Source of the DNA: JBGPBY01 sp041481485
GTDB taxonomy: Bacteria > Acidobacteriota > Terriglobia > 20CM-2-55-15
Assembly: GCA_041481485.1 (NCBI GenBank)
Contig: JBGPBY010000267.1
Coordinates: 1 to 9,718, forward strand
Length of the DNA: 9,718 bases
Direction: 5' to 3'
Shown here piece by piece: positions 1 through 7,765 of the stretch. The first letter of the stretch is position 1; each line of letters opens with the position of its first letter. Both the position numbers and the translations under genes were made by a program. The notes below the pieces were generated by a model. It worked only from the letters and a program-made list of their open reading frames with translations. It was not told the origin of the DNA and did no database searches.

Positions 1-12
1 ATCCTTCATAGA

Positions 13-160
13 AGGTGTGAAGAAATGTTCATTGTTCAATGTTCACTTGTCACATGTCATTTGCGGATGCGCCTTCGGCGCAGCATCTTTAAGAAAGATT
101 GCGCGAAGCGCCACCAAAAATGACAAACGACAATTGAACAATGAACATTTCCTCATTCCT
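13..160. repeat. Long imperfect palindromic element (MITE/terminator-like) at the operon 3' end
   Basis: The outer arms 13-40 and 133-160 are inverted copies that match at 25 of 28 positions by my reading, including the unbroken core AAATGTTCATTGTTCAAT. The interior is also self-complementary: GCGCC/GGCGC around 69-81, GCGC-GAA-GCGC at 101-111, and ATCTTT/AAAGAT at 85-90 and 94-99. The whole stretch could therefore fold as one long, partly branched hairpin. The kinase stop codon (TGA, 153-155 on the minus strand) lies inside the right arm, so the operon transcript runs straight into the hairpin. It could be a small non-autonomous mobile repeat that now acts as a 3'-end stabiliser or terminator. 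No T-run follows the stem, so it is not a classical intrinsic terminator. It fills nearly all the non-coding sequence left of the kinase gene. Confidence 0.7.
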
Positions 161-1514
161 GTGCGGTCCCAAATGCCGCTGCACCTGGAGAAGATCCTTC
201 GAAAATGTGAGGGCGATGTCCTGTAACTGACTCGTATTTTCGTGCGATTTCACCAACTGCGGCCGTTGATTCCGCTCTGCCAAGAATCACGACTGTCCCA
301 CCGCTTCCGCCGCCGGTGATCCGGGCGCCAAAAAGGCCATGGGAAGGTCCGGCCTTACGGACAAGTCTTACAATCAAGTCCGTACCCCTCGAGCCCAGCC
401 CGCATTCCGAGTAGCTTCGATGCGACTCGTACATCAGCTCACCCAGTTCGGACCAACTTTCGCGCTTTTGATTTTGCAGGAGAGAATCGCGAAATTTCTT
501 CACGCGTTCATTTTCATGAATTGGATGCGCAGCCGGCTGCAGGATTTTGTACAGGCGATTCGGATCCACCTTCGTCACCGTATCGGAGGTTTCCGAAAAT
601 CGGCGGAGAAACTCCGCTCCAGAAATCTCTTCCGGCAAGATCTGTCGAAGCTCGGCCTCGAATCGATCCGGGCGGATATTGGCCAGATATCCATTCCAGG
701 AATTGCCTTTGCCTTCTTCTGAAAGAATTCGAAGTCCCATAAACGCACCGGTGCGTACCATTCCATAGTCGGAACCGCTGACCGCGTGCCGCTCACCGGA
801 ATCGATTCCCCAGAATTGGATTTCGGGCGGTATTGGAACGGAAGGCAGCAATTCCGCGGGTTGGCATACCAACGCCAGCAAGGCATCTGCCTCGCCGCAC
901 ATCGACGTCATTTGGTCCATGACGCCGCAGGGTGCTCCGGCAACGAGATTCTCAGCCTTTTGGCAAAGCACAGCGCTCTCGCGAGGATCCAACTGTAGAT
1001 GGAATGCCGCGGCCAGGGCCTGCATCACTGCCACCTCGAGAGCCGCCGATGAGGCGACGCCTTTTCCTTCGGGAACGCTCGAACCGATGACCACATTCAT
1101 TCCGTGATCGAGACGCAGACTCTGTTCGTGCATTAGAACGAGGAACACACCAATCACGTAAGAAACCCAGTGATCACCCATGCCGCTAAACATCGCGGCG
1201 CCACGCTCGTAAGCCAGGGGTTCGCCATCTTGAAGAAGGGAAAAAGCACCGAGCGAGAACGTTCGCATTGGATCGTCTTCATTTGCAGGCAAACTCGTAA
1301 TAGTGATCGTTGTCCCGCTCACGCGCTGAAGGGCAACAAATGTGGCTTCGTGGATGGTCTGCTGAAGCACAAGGGATCCGGAATAGTCGGCAATGCCGCC
1401 CATCACGTCCAGCCGGCCCGGCGCCCGCGAAACGATAACCGCCGCTTTCGGATCCAACAATCCGCTCGACCGGACGCGCCTCATGAACTGTTCGATTTCG
1501 CGTTCCCGAATCAC
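153..1514 (-). CDS. GHMP-family sugar-1-kinase, plant L-arabinokinase (ARA1)-like
   Basis: Predicted cytosolic ATP-dependent anomeric sugar kinase of 453 residues, in the GHMP superfamily. Visible motifs are the sugar-binding segment APGRLDVMGGIADYSG (31-46), the phosphate loop SSVPEGKGVASSAAL (145-159), GAPCGVMDQM with the likely catalytic base D200, and the C-terminal GARITGGGSGG (396-406). Galactokinases have GEHTDY where this protein has GGIADY, so the Glu and His that contact the sugar's C6 side are replaced by Gly40 and Ile41. The GGIADYSGSLVLQ wording, and long stretches such as the QKAEN...GAPCGVMDQMTS and FWGIDSG regions, match the kinase half of Arabidopsis ARA1 as I remember it. 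This protein lacks the N-terminal glycosyltransferase-like half of the plant enzyme. The GTG start overlaps the stop of the upstream phosphatase gene (GTGA, 1511-1514), implying coupled translation. The likely substrate is L-arabinose (inference). Galactose remains possible, and the GHMP kinase fold itself is certain. Confidence 0.9.
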   Translation of the reverse strand: MIREREIEQFMRRVRSSGLLDPKAAVIVSRAPGRLDVMGGIADYSGSLVLQQTIHEATFVALQRVSGTTITITSLPANEDDPMRTFSLGAFSLLQDGEPLAYERGAAMFSGMGDHWVSYVIGVFLVLMHEQSLRLDHGMNVVIGSSVPEGKGVASSAALEVAVMQALAAAFHLQLDPRESAVLCQKAENLVAGAPCGVMDQMTSMCGEADALLALVCQPAELLPSVPIPPEIQFWGIDSGERHAVSGSDYGMVRTGAFMGLRILSEEGKGNSWNGYLANIRPDRFEAELRQILPEEISGAEFLRRFSETSDTVTKVDPNRLYKILQPAAHPIHENERVKKFRDSLLQNQKRESWSELGELMYESHRSYSECGLGSRGTDLIVRLVRKAGPSHGLFGARITGGGSGGTVVILGRAESTAAVGEIARKYESVTGHRPHIFEGSSPGAAAFGTAQE

Positions 1515-2521
1515 GGTATCAGTTTCCGAGCCCGCAGAGCGTGTTGGAGCAGCGGTTCTATTTCATCCCGGATATGTTCGTTGGCGTAACCAACCCACGC
1601 GATGCTGGTAGTCGTATCGAGTGGCGCATTCAAGGGCAGACCCAGCGGATCCGTCACAATCAGACCCAATTCCGACGCAATCAGCATGGAACATACATCA
1701 TAGGGATGGCAGCAAATCCCCAGCCGCAGGCCACGCCGCGCCATCACCAGTTCCATCAGTGGACGAAGATCGGCAATGAACCGGTCATGTCCGACCATCA
1801 GTTCGTAAAGCTGACCGCCGCTGGAAACGTACTGGTCTTCAAAACAGAGCGCCTTTCCCGGACGGACAGGGCCAAGCGCACCAGTGACAATCTCTTCATC
1901 AATGGATGCCAGTTCGTCTCGCGCTCCAGGAAAAAAACGCGAAACCGTCGCATAGCCATGCGCAATGGTGTGTGAAGCCGACGGCCGCGGCAGGAACGGC
2001 GTATGCTCTCCGGTCAGCCGATTGAATCGATGTGCGCCGGCCCCGTTGCCGCGGAATGCCCACAACTGATCCGACAAGTGCTGTTTGACCAGGGGAATTT
2101 CCGTTTGAATCGCCAGAACAATATCCTGCAGCGAAGTTTCCGAACCGCGATTGGGTGCAACTCCGGTGAGAATCCAGGCGCTTCGCTTCTGAACCATTAA
2201 CCCGCGGGTGCCGTCAATCGGATCCATGATGATCCGCCATTCCGCTTCAGCTTCACTGCAATCCGCGGGAAAGACCATTCCTCCTGCAGGCAGACCCTCC
2301 GCGATCAGAACAAAGGAATAGCGATTTCCCAATTCTGCGAAAAACGGAAGCAGTGTTTCCTCGCTGATGACATCAATGGCATAGATCGTATCGTCGTCCT
2401 CTTCCCTGTGAACTTCTGTCAGAACGTCCGTGCTTCTCTCCTCCGTTGCCGCGACCACTGCATCGCGAATGCGATTGTGAAGAACTCGCAATGGCTCAAG
2501 CAGGACTTCCGCCTCAATCAT
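1511..2521 (-). CDS. Inositol-monophosphatase-superfamily phosphatase
   Basis: A 336-residue protein of the Mg-dependent, Li-sensitive phosphatase superfamily (IMPase/FBPase/3'-nucleotidase type). The core metal motif MDPIDGT is at 99-105 (D100, D103), an upstream acidic ligand is probably E75 in LIAEG, and the C-terminal motif HPYDVCSMLIASELG supplies D275. All the expected metal ligands therefore appear to be present. It is somewhat longer than a typical IMPase (about 260-275 residues), with the extra length mainly between the motifs. The start at 2521 was chosen because ATG overlaps the galT stop (ATGA, 2518-2521); an in-frame extension upstream lies wholly inside galT. The gene sits between a nucleotidyltransferase and a sugar-1-kinase, so the natural substrate may be a sugar phosphate from the same pathway. 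Family members are known that hydrolyse sugar-1-phosphates, such as plant L-galactose-1-phosphate phosphatase. The exact substrate cannot be read from the sequence. Confidence 0.87.
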   Translation of the reverse strand: MIEAEVLLEPLRVLHNRIRDAVVAATEERSTDVLTEVHREEDDDTIYAIDVISEETLLPFFAELGNRYSFVLIAEGLPAGGMVFPADCSEAEAEWRIIMDPIDGTRGLMVQKRSAWILTGVAPNRGSETSLQDIVLAIQTEIPLVKQHLSDQLWAFRGNGAGAHRFNRLTGEHTPFLPRPSASHTIAHGYATVSRFFPGARDELASIDEEIVTGALGPVRPGKALCFEDQYVSSGGQLYELMVGHDRFIADLRPLMELVMARRGLRLGICCHPYDVCSMLIASELGLIVTDPLGLPLNAPLDTTTSIAWVGYANEHIRDEIEPLLQHALRARKLIP

Positions 2522-3561
2522 GGCTGCTCCTGTTTGTAATGCACATTGGCAAGGTTTCGAAGTTCCTGCGCCTTTTCCTCCGGCAGCGTGTCGCTCAGGA
2601 AATTGCCGCCTCCGATTTCCGGACCTGCGAGGTACTTCAACAGATTTGGCTTTCGCAATGGCGGCTGGAACTCGATGTGAAAGTGAAAGCCGCTGTAGTC
2701 CTTTCCATCCGTCGGAGCAAGGTGAAGCGTCATCACGTATGGAAATGGCAGTTGCCAAAGATTGTCGTATCGCACCAGAAGCATCTTCAGGGCCTGCGCA
2801 AAATCGCGCAGCTCCGGCGCGCTCAATCCGCCAAGTCCGCTATGCGTCGCCTTAGGCGCCACGAAACATTCATAGGCATAACGTGCGAAATACGGCATGA
2901 AAGCAACCGCCGTAGAATTTTCAAAAACGATCCGGCGGCCGTCCTCACGCTCGGCGGCGAGAATATCCTGAAAAAGGTTCCTTCCGGTTTTTTCAAAATG
3001 CTCGCGGCACAGGCGGGCTTCGGTTTCGATAATTTTGAAAACAAAGTTGGTGGCATAAATCTGGCAATGCGGGTGGGGATTGGAAACCCCAACCACTTCT
3101 CCCCGGTTTTCGAATACGAGAACGTGGTTCACGTCGGGATGTGATCCAAGCTCTGCATACTGGTCCCGCAGGGTTAGCAGTAGACGTTCTATTTCCGAAA
3201 GTCCGAGTTCTCCCAGAGACACATTGTGCCTGGGCGAGTAGCAGACCACTCGTGCAATGCCATCTGCCGGACGATTCTGATAAATTCCGGCAGGACGTTC
3301 CAGTTCTCTTGGCGCGTTCGGGCCGACACACGGATGATCATTGTCGAAGACGAAGACGTCCGGATAATCGGCGTTTCGGACGCCACTAACCCTCCGATTG
3401 CCGGGACAGAAGAAGCAATTCTCATCATATGGAGGCGCAGATGCCGGCTGACTGGAGAGCTTTTCACCCTGCCATGGGCGGTCCTGCCGGTGGGCGGAAA
3501 CGATCACCCATTCGCCTCGCAGCGGATGCCACCGCTGTTCCCATTTGTTTTGGTGAGTCAT
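2518..3561 (-). CDS. galT: GalT-family hexose/pentose-1-phosphate uridylyltransferase
   Basis: A 347-residue HIT-superfamily nucleotidyltransferase that passes UMP from UDP-glucose to a sugar-1-phosphate through a uridylyl-histidine intermediate. The active-site motif is HPHCQIYA, with H165 the expected nucleophile and H163 a zinc ligand. The other zinc ligands are visible as CFFC (C49, C52) and the His of SPRH (about 112). The C-terminal signature FHFHIEFQPPLR is near 292-303. Spacing agrees closely with E. coli GalT, where the nucleophile is H166. The residue after the nucleophile is Cys, where E. coli has Gly. I use the ATG at 3561; a GTG 54 bases upstream would put the first codons into a palindromic repeat. 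The stop overlaps the next start (ATGA). With an arabinokinase-like partner, the acceptor may be L-arabinose-1-phosphate rather than, or as well as, galactose-1-phosphate. Confidence 0.9.
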   Translation of the reverse strand: MTHQNKWEQRWHPLRGEWVIVSAHRQDRPWQGEKLSSQPASAPPYDENCFFCPGNRRVSGVRNADYPDVFVFDNDHPCVGPNAPRELERPAGIYQNRPADGIARVVCYSPRHNVSLGELGLSEIERLLLTLRDQYAELGSHPDVNHVLVFENRGEVVGVSNPHPHCQIYATNFVFKIIETEARLCREHFEKTGRNLFQDILAAEREDGRRIVFENSTAVAFMPYFARYAYECFVAPKATHSGLGGLSAPELRDFAQALKMLLVRYDNLWQLPFPYVMTLHLAPTDGKDYSGFHFHIEFQPPLRKPNLLKYLAGPEIGGGNFLSDTLPEEKAQELRNLANVHYKQEQP

Positions 3562-3613
3562 CTCAGGCTGGATCGTGCGCGGCCATAGAAGCTGTGAATG
3601 AATGCGATTCCCC

Positions 3614-3697
3614 ACTGTAGGGGACGTCTATGACCGCGCGCAATCTGGAAGGTTGCATTCTTTAAAATCGCGCGCGGTCATAGACCGCGCCTACAGT
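3614..3697. repeat. Intergenic inverted repeat (REP/MITE-like hairpin)
   Basis: The arms 3614-3641 and 3670-3697 are inverted copies that match at 25 of 28 positions by my reading, separated by a 28-base loop. The shared core is GTCTATGACCGCGCGC and the ends are ACTGTAGG/CCTACAGT. It lies between the GH51 stop (TAG at 3716-3718, minus strand) and the galT start at 3561, so an operon transcript would carry a strong stem there. No T-run follows on the transcribed strand, which argues for a dispersed repeat or a processing/stability stem rather than an intrinsic terminator. Confidence 0.8.
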
Positions 3698-3715
3698 TGC
3701 GAGATCGCAATACAT

Positions 3716-5752
3716 CTATTTTGTTTTGAGCCTCAGCACCGTCACCGAATGCGCCGGCAGTTCATGGACGAATTTTGTCCCGGCGTTGTTGAGTGTGATT
3801 CGCTTCGGAACCACCTTCATGGGTTCGGCAACGGTATTCACGGCCATAAGTTCTCCGGTGAGCATTTCCCCGGCAACGTCTTTGCGGATGGTTGAAACCC
3901 CCTGAAGGTCAATATTCAGCATCTGGGATGCAGCCTGGATGTTCACCAGTTTCAGAATAATATCGCCTGAAGAGGTTTCCCGAGTGGCCTCGGCGTACAG
4001 TCCGTCGTACTGAACCGGCGTGGCCGGCACTGGAGCAGCAGCTGCGGCCCCGCGATTGCCACCTCGGGGTGGGTTTGGATTTGTCACGATTGGAATTTGC
4101 TCGGCAGTGAGCATGGGCAGGCCCGCGAATTTTGCCGGCAGCACGACATCGCCACGATTGTTGGAAAACATCTTCTGCACGTAGTAGGAGGGCGAGCCAA
4201 AGCTCGTCATCGCATCGTATCCGATCAGATTGACTGCCCACTGTCTTCCGCCGGGGTTGACGTTCACAAACAGCGGCGCGTACGAGTTCATCAGAATCAC
4301 GTCAGCGTTGCGTTCCAGACCTGTAAGCCACGCGGCGTCGGCCAGAGCGAAGGCCATCAGCGGCGTGTCACTGAATTGCGGTTTGTTGGTTGCCCATTCC
4401 CCAACAAATACTTTGGTCGCGTTACGATCATAGATGTCGTACATGTGCGAGCGCGTCAGCGCTTCCGGAACGGTCATGTAAAAATGGTCGTCGAGCATGT
4501 CCGGGTTGCGGCTGTATTTGAAGGTCGTATCCTGGGTCCGCATCGTGGAGATGATTTTGATGTTCGGATATTTCGCTTTGATGGCGTCCGTGAACATCGT
4601 CAGGCGCCCGTCATAACTGGCGGTGCCATTATTCAGCCAGTCTTCGTTACCGACCTCCACATAGCGAAGTTTGAACGGCGCTGGATGCCCGTCCTTGACA
4701 CGCAGTGCACCCCACTTCGATTTGGCATCGCCCGTGATGTATTCGATCTCATCCAAAGCGTCCTGGACATGCGGCTTCAGTGCATCTCCGGTGATGATGT
4801 TGGCGCCCCGATCGATATGCAACCCGGCGTAAACCGCAACAATGGGTTCCATGTTCAGGTCTTCGCACCACTCCAGAAACTCGAGCAGTCCCATTCCATC
4901 CGACGACCGGTAATTCCAGGGACTCAAATGCGTCGGCCGTTGTTCGAGCAGACCGATGGTCGCCTTCCAGTTAAATCGATTGTCGTAGTTCGGACCTTCC
5001 AGGTAATTCCCTCCTGGAAATCGGAGAAAGCTCGGATGCATGTCCGCCAGCAGTTGCATGATGTCCGGGCGTAAACCGTTCGGCCGATTCTTGTACGTCG
5101 GTGGAAACAGTGACACGAGGCTGAACCAGAGCGTACCTGGCGAGCCTGTCGATATGACAAACCGGTTTGTGACGGATGGCGTCACTTTTCCGGTTTTCAA
5201 TATCGTGCTGAATTTTTTCCAATCCGAGGCGACCTGTGCGACATCGGCCTTCGCGAAGACCGTCTTTCCATCGTTGCTTTCGAGCGAAACCGTCAGCGGA
5301 CCTTTGAAACCCGGACTTGCCTTGGCATAAAACGACACACGATACGTTGTGTCTGGACGGACAGGAATTCCCCAGTAGCCCTCGTTGGCGGCGCCAACGC
5401 GCTGTGTGCCGGAAATGGAGGTGGCGTCCAATTTGAGCGCGACGGAGAGCGCTGTATCCGGAACGGGAACCTTGTCGAGCGCGATCGAACCGTCGCCTCC
5501 CTGGTACTTTGCGAGAGACCAATTCACGGGATTCTGTGCATTGTCACGAAAAGTCCGATTGCGGATCAGTTCCGCATAGAGTCCGCCGTCATACGAAAAG
5601 TTGATCTCTTCGTTCATCAGCCCGTAGAAGATCGGATCGATTTTTGCACCTGGCTGATCGACTCGCACCGACAAAGTGGTGGGCTGCTGGCCAAGCAAAA
5701 GGACTCCGCAAACTGCAAACGCCGCAATCGCCATCAGAATGATTCTTCGCAT
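3716..5752 (-). CDS. Exported GH51 alpha-L-arabinofuranosidase
   Basis: Retaining glycoside hydrolase of 678 residues, predicted to release L-arabinose from arabinan, arabinoxylan or other arabinosides outside the cytoplasm. Residues 1-22 are a signal peptide (MRRI, then a hydrophobic run to about LLLGQQ). Residues about 75-215 look like a CBM4/9-type beta-sandwich, the catalytic barrel runs from about 220 to 510, and a C-terminal beta domain ends the protein. The acid/base is E370 in VEVGNEDW and the nucleophile is E452 in VFVGEWATN. FLRFPGGNYLEG (242-253) is another GH51 hallmark. A Pro/Gly/Ala-rich linker (about 557-580) interrupts the C-terminal part. It is full length for bacterial and plant GH51 enzymes with an N-terminal module. 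It is the first gene of a same-strand cluster whose downstream genes could activate the released arabinose. Substrate choice (furanoside linkage, polymer type) is not readable from the sequence. Confidence 0.93.
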   Translation of the reverse strand: MRRIILMAIAAFAVCGVLLLGQQPTTLSVRVDQPGAKIDPIFYGLMNEEINFSYDGGLYAELIRNRTFRDNAQNPVNWSLAKYQGGDGSIALDKVPVPDTALSVALKLDATSISGTQRVGAANEGYWGIPVRPDTTYRVSFYAKASPGFKGPLTVSLESNDGKTVFAKADVAQVASDWKKFSTILKTGKVTPSVTNRFVISTGSPGTLWFSLVSLFPPTYKNRPNGLRPDIMQLLADMHPSFLRFPGGNYLEGPNYDNRFNWKATIGLLEQRPTHLSPWNYRSSDGMGLLEFLEWCEDLNMEPIVAVYAGLHIDRGANIITGDALKPHVQDALDEIEYITGDAKSKWGALRVKDGHPAPFKLRYVEVGNEDWLNNGTASYDGRLTMFTDAIKAKYPNIKIISTMRTQDTTFKYSRNPDMLDDHFYMTVPEALTRSHMYDIYDRNATKVFVGEWATNKPQFSDTPLMAFALADAAWLTGLERNADVILMNSYAPLFVNVNPGGRQWAVNLIGYDAMTSFGSPSYYVQKMFSNNRGDVVLPAKFAGLPMLTAEQIPIVTNPNPPRGGNRGAAAAAPVPATPVQYDGLYAEATRETSSGDIILKLVNIQAASQMLNIDLQGVSTIRKDVAGEMLTGELMAVNTVAEPMKVVPKRITLNNAGTKFVHELPAHSVTVLRLKTK

Positions 5753-5796
5753 AGTGGCGCCATTATATTCCGCGAACGCCGAATCGGATTGCCAAT
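5753..5796 (-). promoter_or_regulatory. Candidate promoter or leaderless start for the arabinofuranosidase operon
   Basis: The 44-base gap between the recQ stop and the GH51 ATG contains a perfect TATAAT on the minus strand (5762-5767). It ends 9 bases before the start codon, so transcription from it would begin within a few bases of the ATG and give a nearly leaderless message. I see no good Shine-Dalgarno sequence in the gap. A TTGGCA (5790-5795) is present but lies 22 bases from the -10 box, which is longer than usual. The operon might instead be read through from recQ. Confidence 0.35.
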
Positions 5797-7686
5797 TCAG
5801 GTCTTCGAAACGGCTCCGATTCGGCTAACACCCGGAATGACAATCGGGCTGCGTTCTTTCATGAATTGCCGGCCTTTCGGCGTGAGTCCAATCACGGGTC
5901 GCAGTCCCTGACCGGCGTCGACATAACCTTCCGCAATCAGGAAATCGATGATTTCCGTAATGCCCTTGATCGCATGCGTGGAAAGGATGCCGTAGGTGGA
6001 AAGGCCGCGGAAGTCCTGAATCGACACGTCCTCGGATCCGGCGAGGATCTTCGCGACTTTCGCGCGTCCAAGCTGCTCTTTCGCGCGCAGAATGCAGGAG
6101 AGAATCTTCAGCACGATGATCGTGGAATCTTCCGCAGACATCGGCGCGATCTCAGGCGCCTGCGGTTCCTTAACTGGAAAGGGAACAACCTTGGACTCTA
6201 TCGGTGCCGAAATAAATGTCTCCGGTTCAACTCGTCTTCCCGGAGCGCAGCGGCCGCAGTTTCCGCAATCGCGCACGCGCGTCCACTCCCCGAAGTAGCG
6301 CAGGATGAACGATCGATAGCAGTGCTTCCGGAAGCGGCTCGCATACTGAAGCATGACGCCCAGCTTGCGGTGTTCGAATTGGCGTCGCCGTTCCAATTCG
6401 ACAAAGTTGAATTCGGAAAGCTCCTTATCCCTGGGACGAAGGATACGCACACCGGAGCCATTCCCCGTATGGATGCGCTCGCAGTATCCGGCGCGTTGCA
6501 GCAGCGACACGGCGGCATGAAATCGCTGATCCATGCGTGCGGTAATACTTTTCCAGTTATCGCCAATCACGACGCTTTCACCCCCGCTCGATATTCGATT
6601 GAATATCTGCTTCAGGTAATCCGGCGGCGGATGGCTTGCGTCGATAAACAATTCCGGTATCCATTTGTCGGCGTAACTGAAAAGCAGCAGACAGTGTGCG
6701 GGTTCGCCATCGCGGCCGGCGCGGCCGATCTCCTGGTAGTAGGCTTCGACAGAATCCGGAATATCGGCATGAACTACGAAACGCACATCGGAGCGGTCGA
6801 TACCCATGCCAAAAGCATTGGTGGCGACAATAACTCCCGTCTCGCGCGACATGAAGCGATCCTGCACTGCCTTTCGGTCTGCCAGCGAGAGCCCGGCATG
6901 ATATGCAATGGCATCGACGCCATTGCGGCGCAGTGCGCGGTGAATGTCGTCAACATTCCTTCGAGTCCCGGCATAAACAATCCCCGTGCGGTCGCGCCGG
7001 CATAGCGCCGTGATGGCAGACACCTTTTCCGCGAATGTCGATGTTTCCCGGACTTCAAGATAGAGATTGGGGCGATCGAAACCGCTGACGATCTCAACGG
7101 CTCCCTCGATAGCGAGCTGCTGTACAACATCTTCGCGGACAGCCGGCGTCGCCGTCGCCGTAAGGGCCACCACGGGCGGTTTGCCAATCTCCCCGATGAC
7201 TTTTCGAAGACGAAGATAGTCGGGCCGAAAGTCATGTCCCCACGTCGACACGCAGTGAGCTTCGTCCACCGCAAACAGACTGACGTGAATCCGCTTAAGT
7301 GCGGCACGGAATTCATCGTTCTGAAATCGCTCCGGAGCGACATACAGAATCTTGAGCTTGCCAGACACGGCATCGTCCAGCCGATCGTGTTGAATGTTGC
7401 GCGGAACGGTACTGTTGATTACGGAAGCCGGAATTCCCAGGTGGTGCAGATGATCGACCTGGTCCTTCATCAGCGCGATCAGAGGCGAGACCACGAGTGT
7501 CAAACCGGGCTGCGCGAGGGCCGGAAGCTGGAAGCACAACGATTTTCCGCTACCGGTCGGCATGACGCCCAGCACATTTCGTCCGGACAGGACCAGATCC
7601 ACAATCTGACGCTGCGCCGGGCGAAAATCAGAAAAACCAAATCGTTCCTGAAGTAGCTGCAAAGGCTCCGTCACATTTACCAGCAT
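5797..7686 (-). CDS. recQ: RecQ-family ATP-dependent 3'-5' DNA helicase
   Basis: A 629-residue superfamily 2 helicase that acts in recombination and replication-fork repair. Motif 0 is FGFSDFRPAQ (16-25), Walker A is PTGSGKS (43-49), the DEAH box is at 141-144, TATAT at 176-180, and motif VI is QEIGRAGRDG (318-327). The zinc-binding cysteines are C456, C474, C477 and C480 (CGNCGRC). Residues about 519-611 form an RQC-type winged helix, with STYGIL and GYVDAG typical of that fold. The protein ends soon afterwards, so there is no HRDC domain, and the linker between zinc site and winged helix (about 485-518) is long and Pro-rich. The start is ATG at 7686; no strong ribosome-binding site is visible. 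It lies on the same strand just upstream of the arabinofuranosidase gene, but its function is unrelated and the proximity is probably incidental. Confidence 0.95.
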   Translation of the reverse strand: MLVNVTEPLQLLQERFGFSDFRPAQRQIVDLVLSGRNVLGVMPTGSGKSLCFQLPALAQPGLTLVVSPLIALMKDQVDHLHHLGIPASVINSTVPRNIQHDRLDDAVSGKLKILYVAPERFQNDEFRAALKRIHVSLFAVDEAHCVSTWGHDFRPDYLRLRKVIGEIGKPPVVALTATATPAVREDVVQQLAIEGAVEIVSGFDRPNLYLEVRETSTFAEKVSAITALCRRDRTGIVYAGTRRNVDDIHRALRRNGVDAIAYHAGLSLADRKAVQDRFMSRETGVIVATNAFGMGIDRSDVRFVVHADIPDSVEAYYQEIGRAGRDGEPAHCLLLFSYADKWIPELFIDASHPPPDYLKQIFNRISSGGESVVIGDNWKSITARMDQRFHAAVSLLQRAGYCERIHTGNGSGVRILRPRDKELSEFNFVELERRRQFEHRKLGVMLQYASRFRKHCYRSFILRYFGEWTRVRDCGNCGRCAPGRRVEPETFISAPIESKVVPFPVKEPQAPEIAPMSAEDSTIIVLKILSCILRAKEQLGRAKVAKILAGSEDVSIQDFRGLSTYGILSTHAIKGITEIIDFLIAEGYVDAGQGLRPVIGLTPKGRQFMKERSPIVIPGVSRIGAVSKT

Positions 7687-7765
7687 AACGATTCAAAAGG
7701 TCAGATGAGGGACAGTGGAATGAAATCTTTTGTTGCGGCGAAAGCCACTGAGCGGCGGCAGTCCC

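Noticed and set aside
153..1514. Plain galactokinase (galK) call for the kinase
   Set aside because: The GEHTDY sugar-binding signature is replaced by GGIADY, and the long motifs fit plant L-arabinokinase better. I kept galactose only as an alternative substrate.
2522..2758. N-terminal extension of the phosphatase upstream of 2521
   Set aside because: It would lie inside galT in another frame, and it lacks family similarity. The ATGA overlap start is the natural one.
2446..3144. 232-codon open frame on the plus strand
   Set aside because: It is antisense to galT and the phosphatase start, with no ribosome-binding site or domain.
3562..3615. GTG start adding 18 residues to GalT
   Set aside because: The start codon falls in the inverted repeat, and the added residues precede the normal GalT N-terminus.
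4097..5074. 325-codon open frame on the plus strand
   Set aside because: It is antisense to the clearly conserved GH51 gene, and its translation has no recognisable domain.
5866..7005. 379-codon open frame on the plus strand
   Set aside because: It lies entirely opposite the recQ helicase core and C-terminus, and its translation resembles no family I know.
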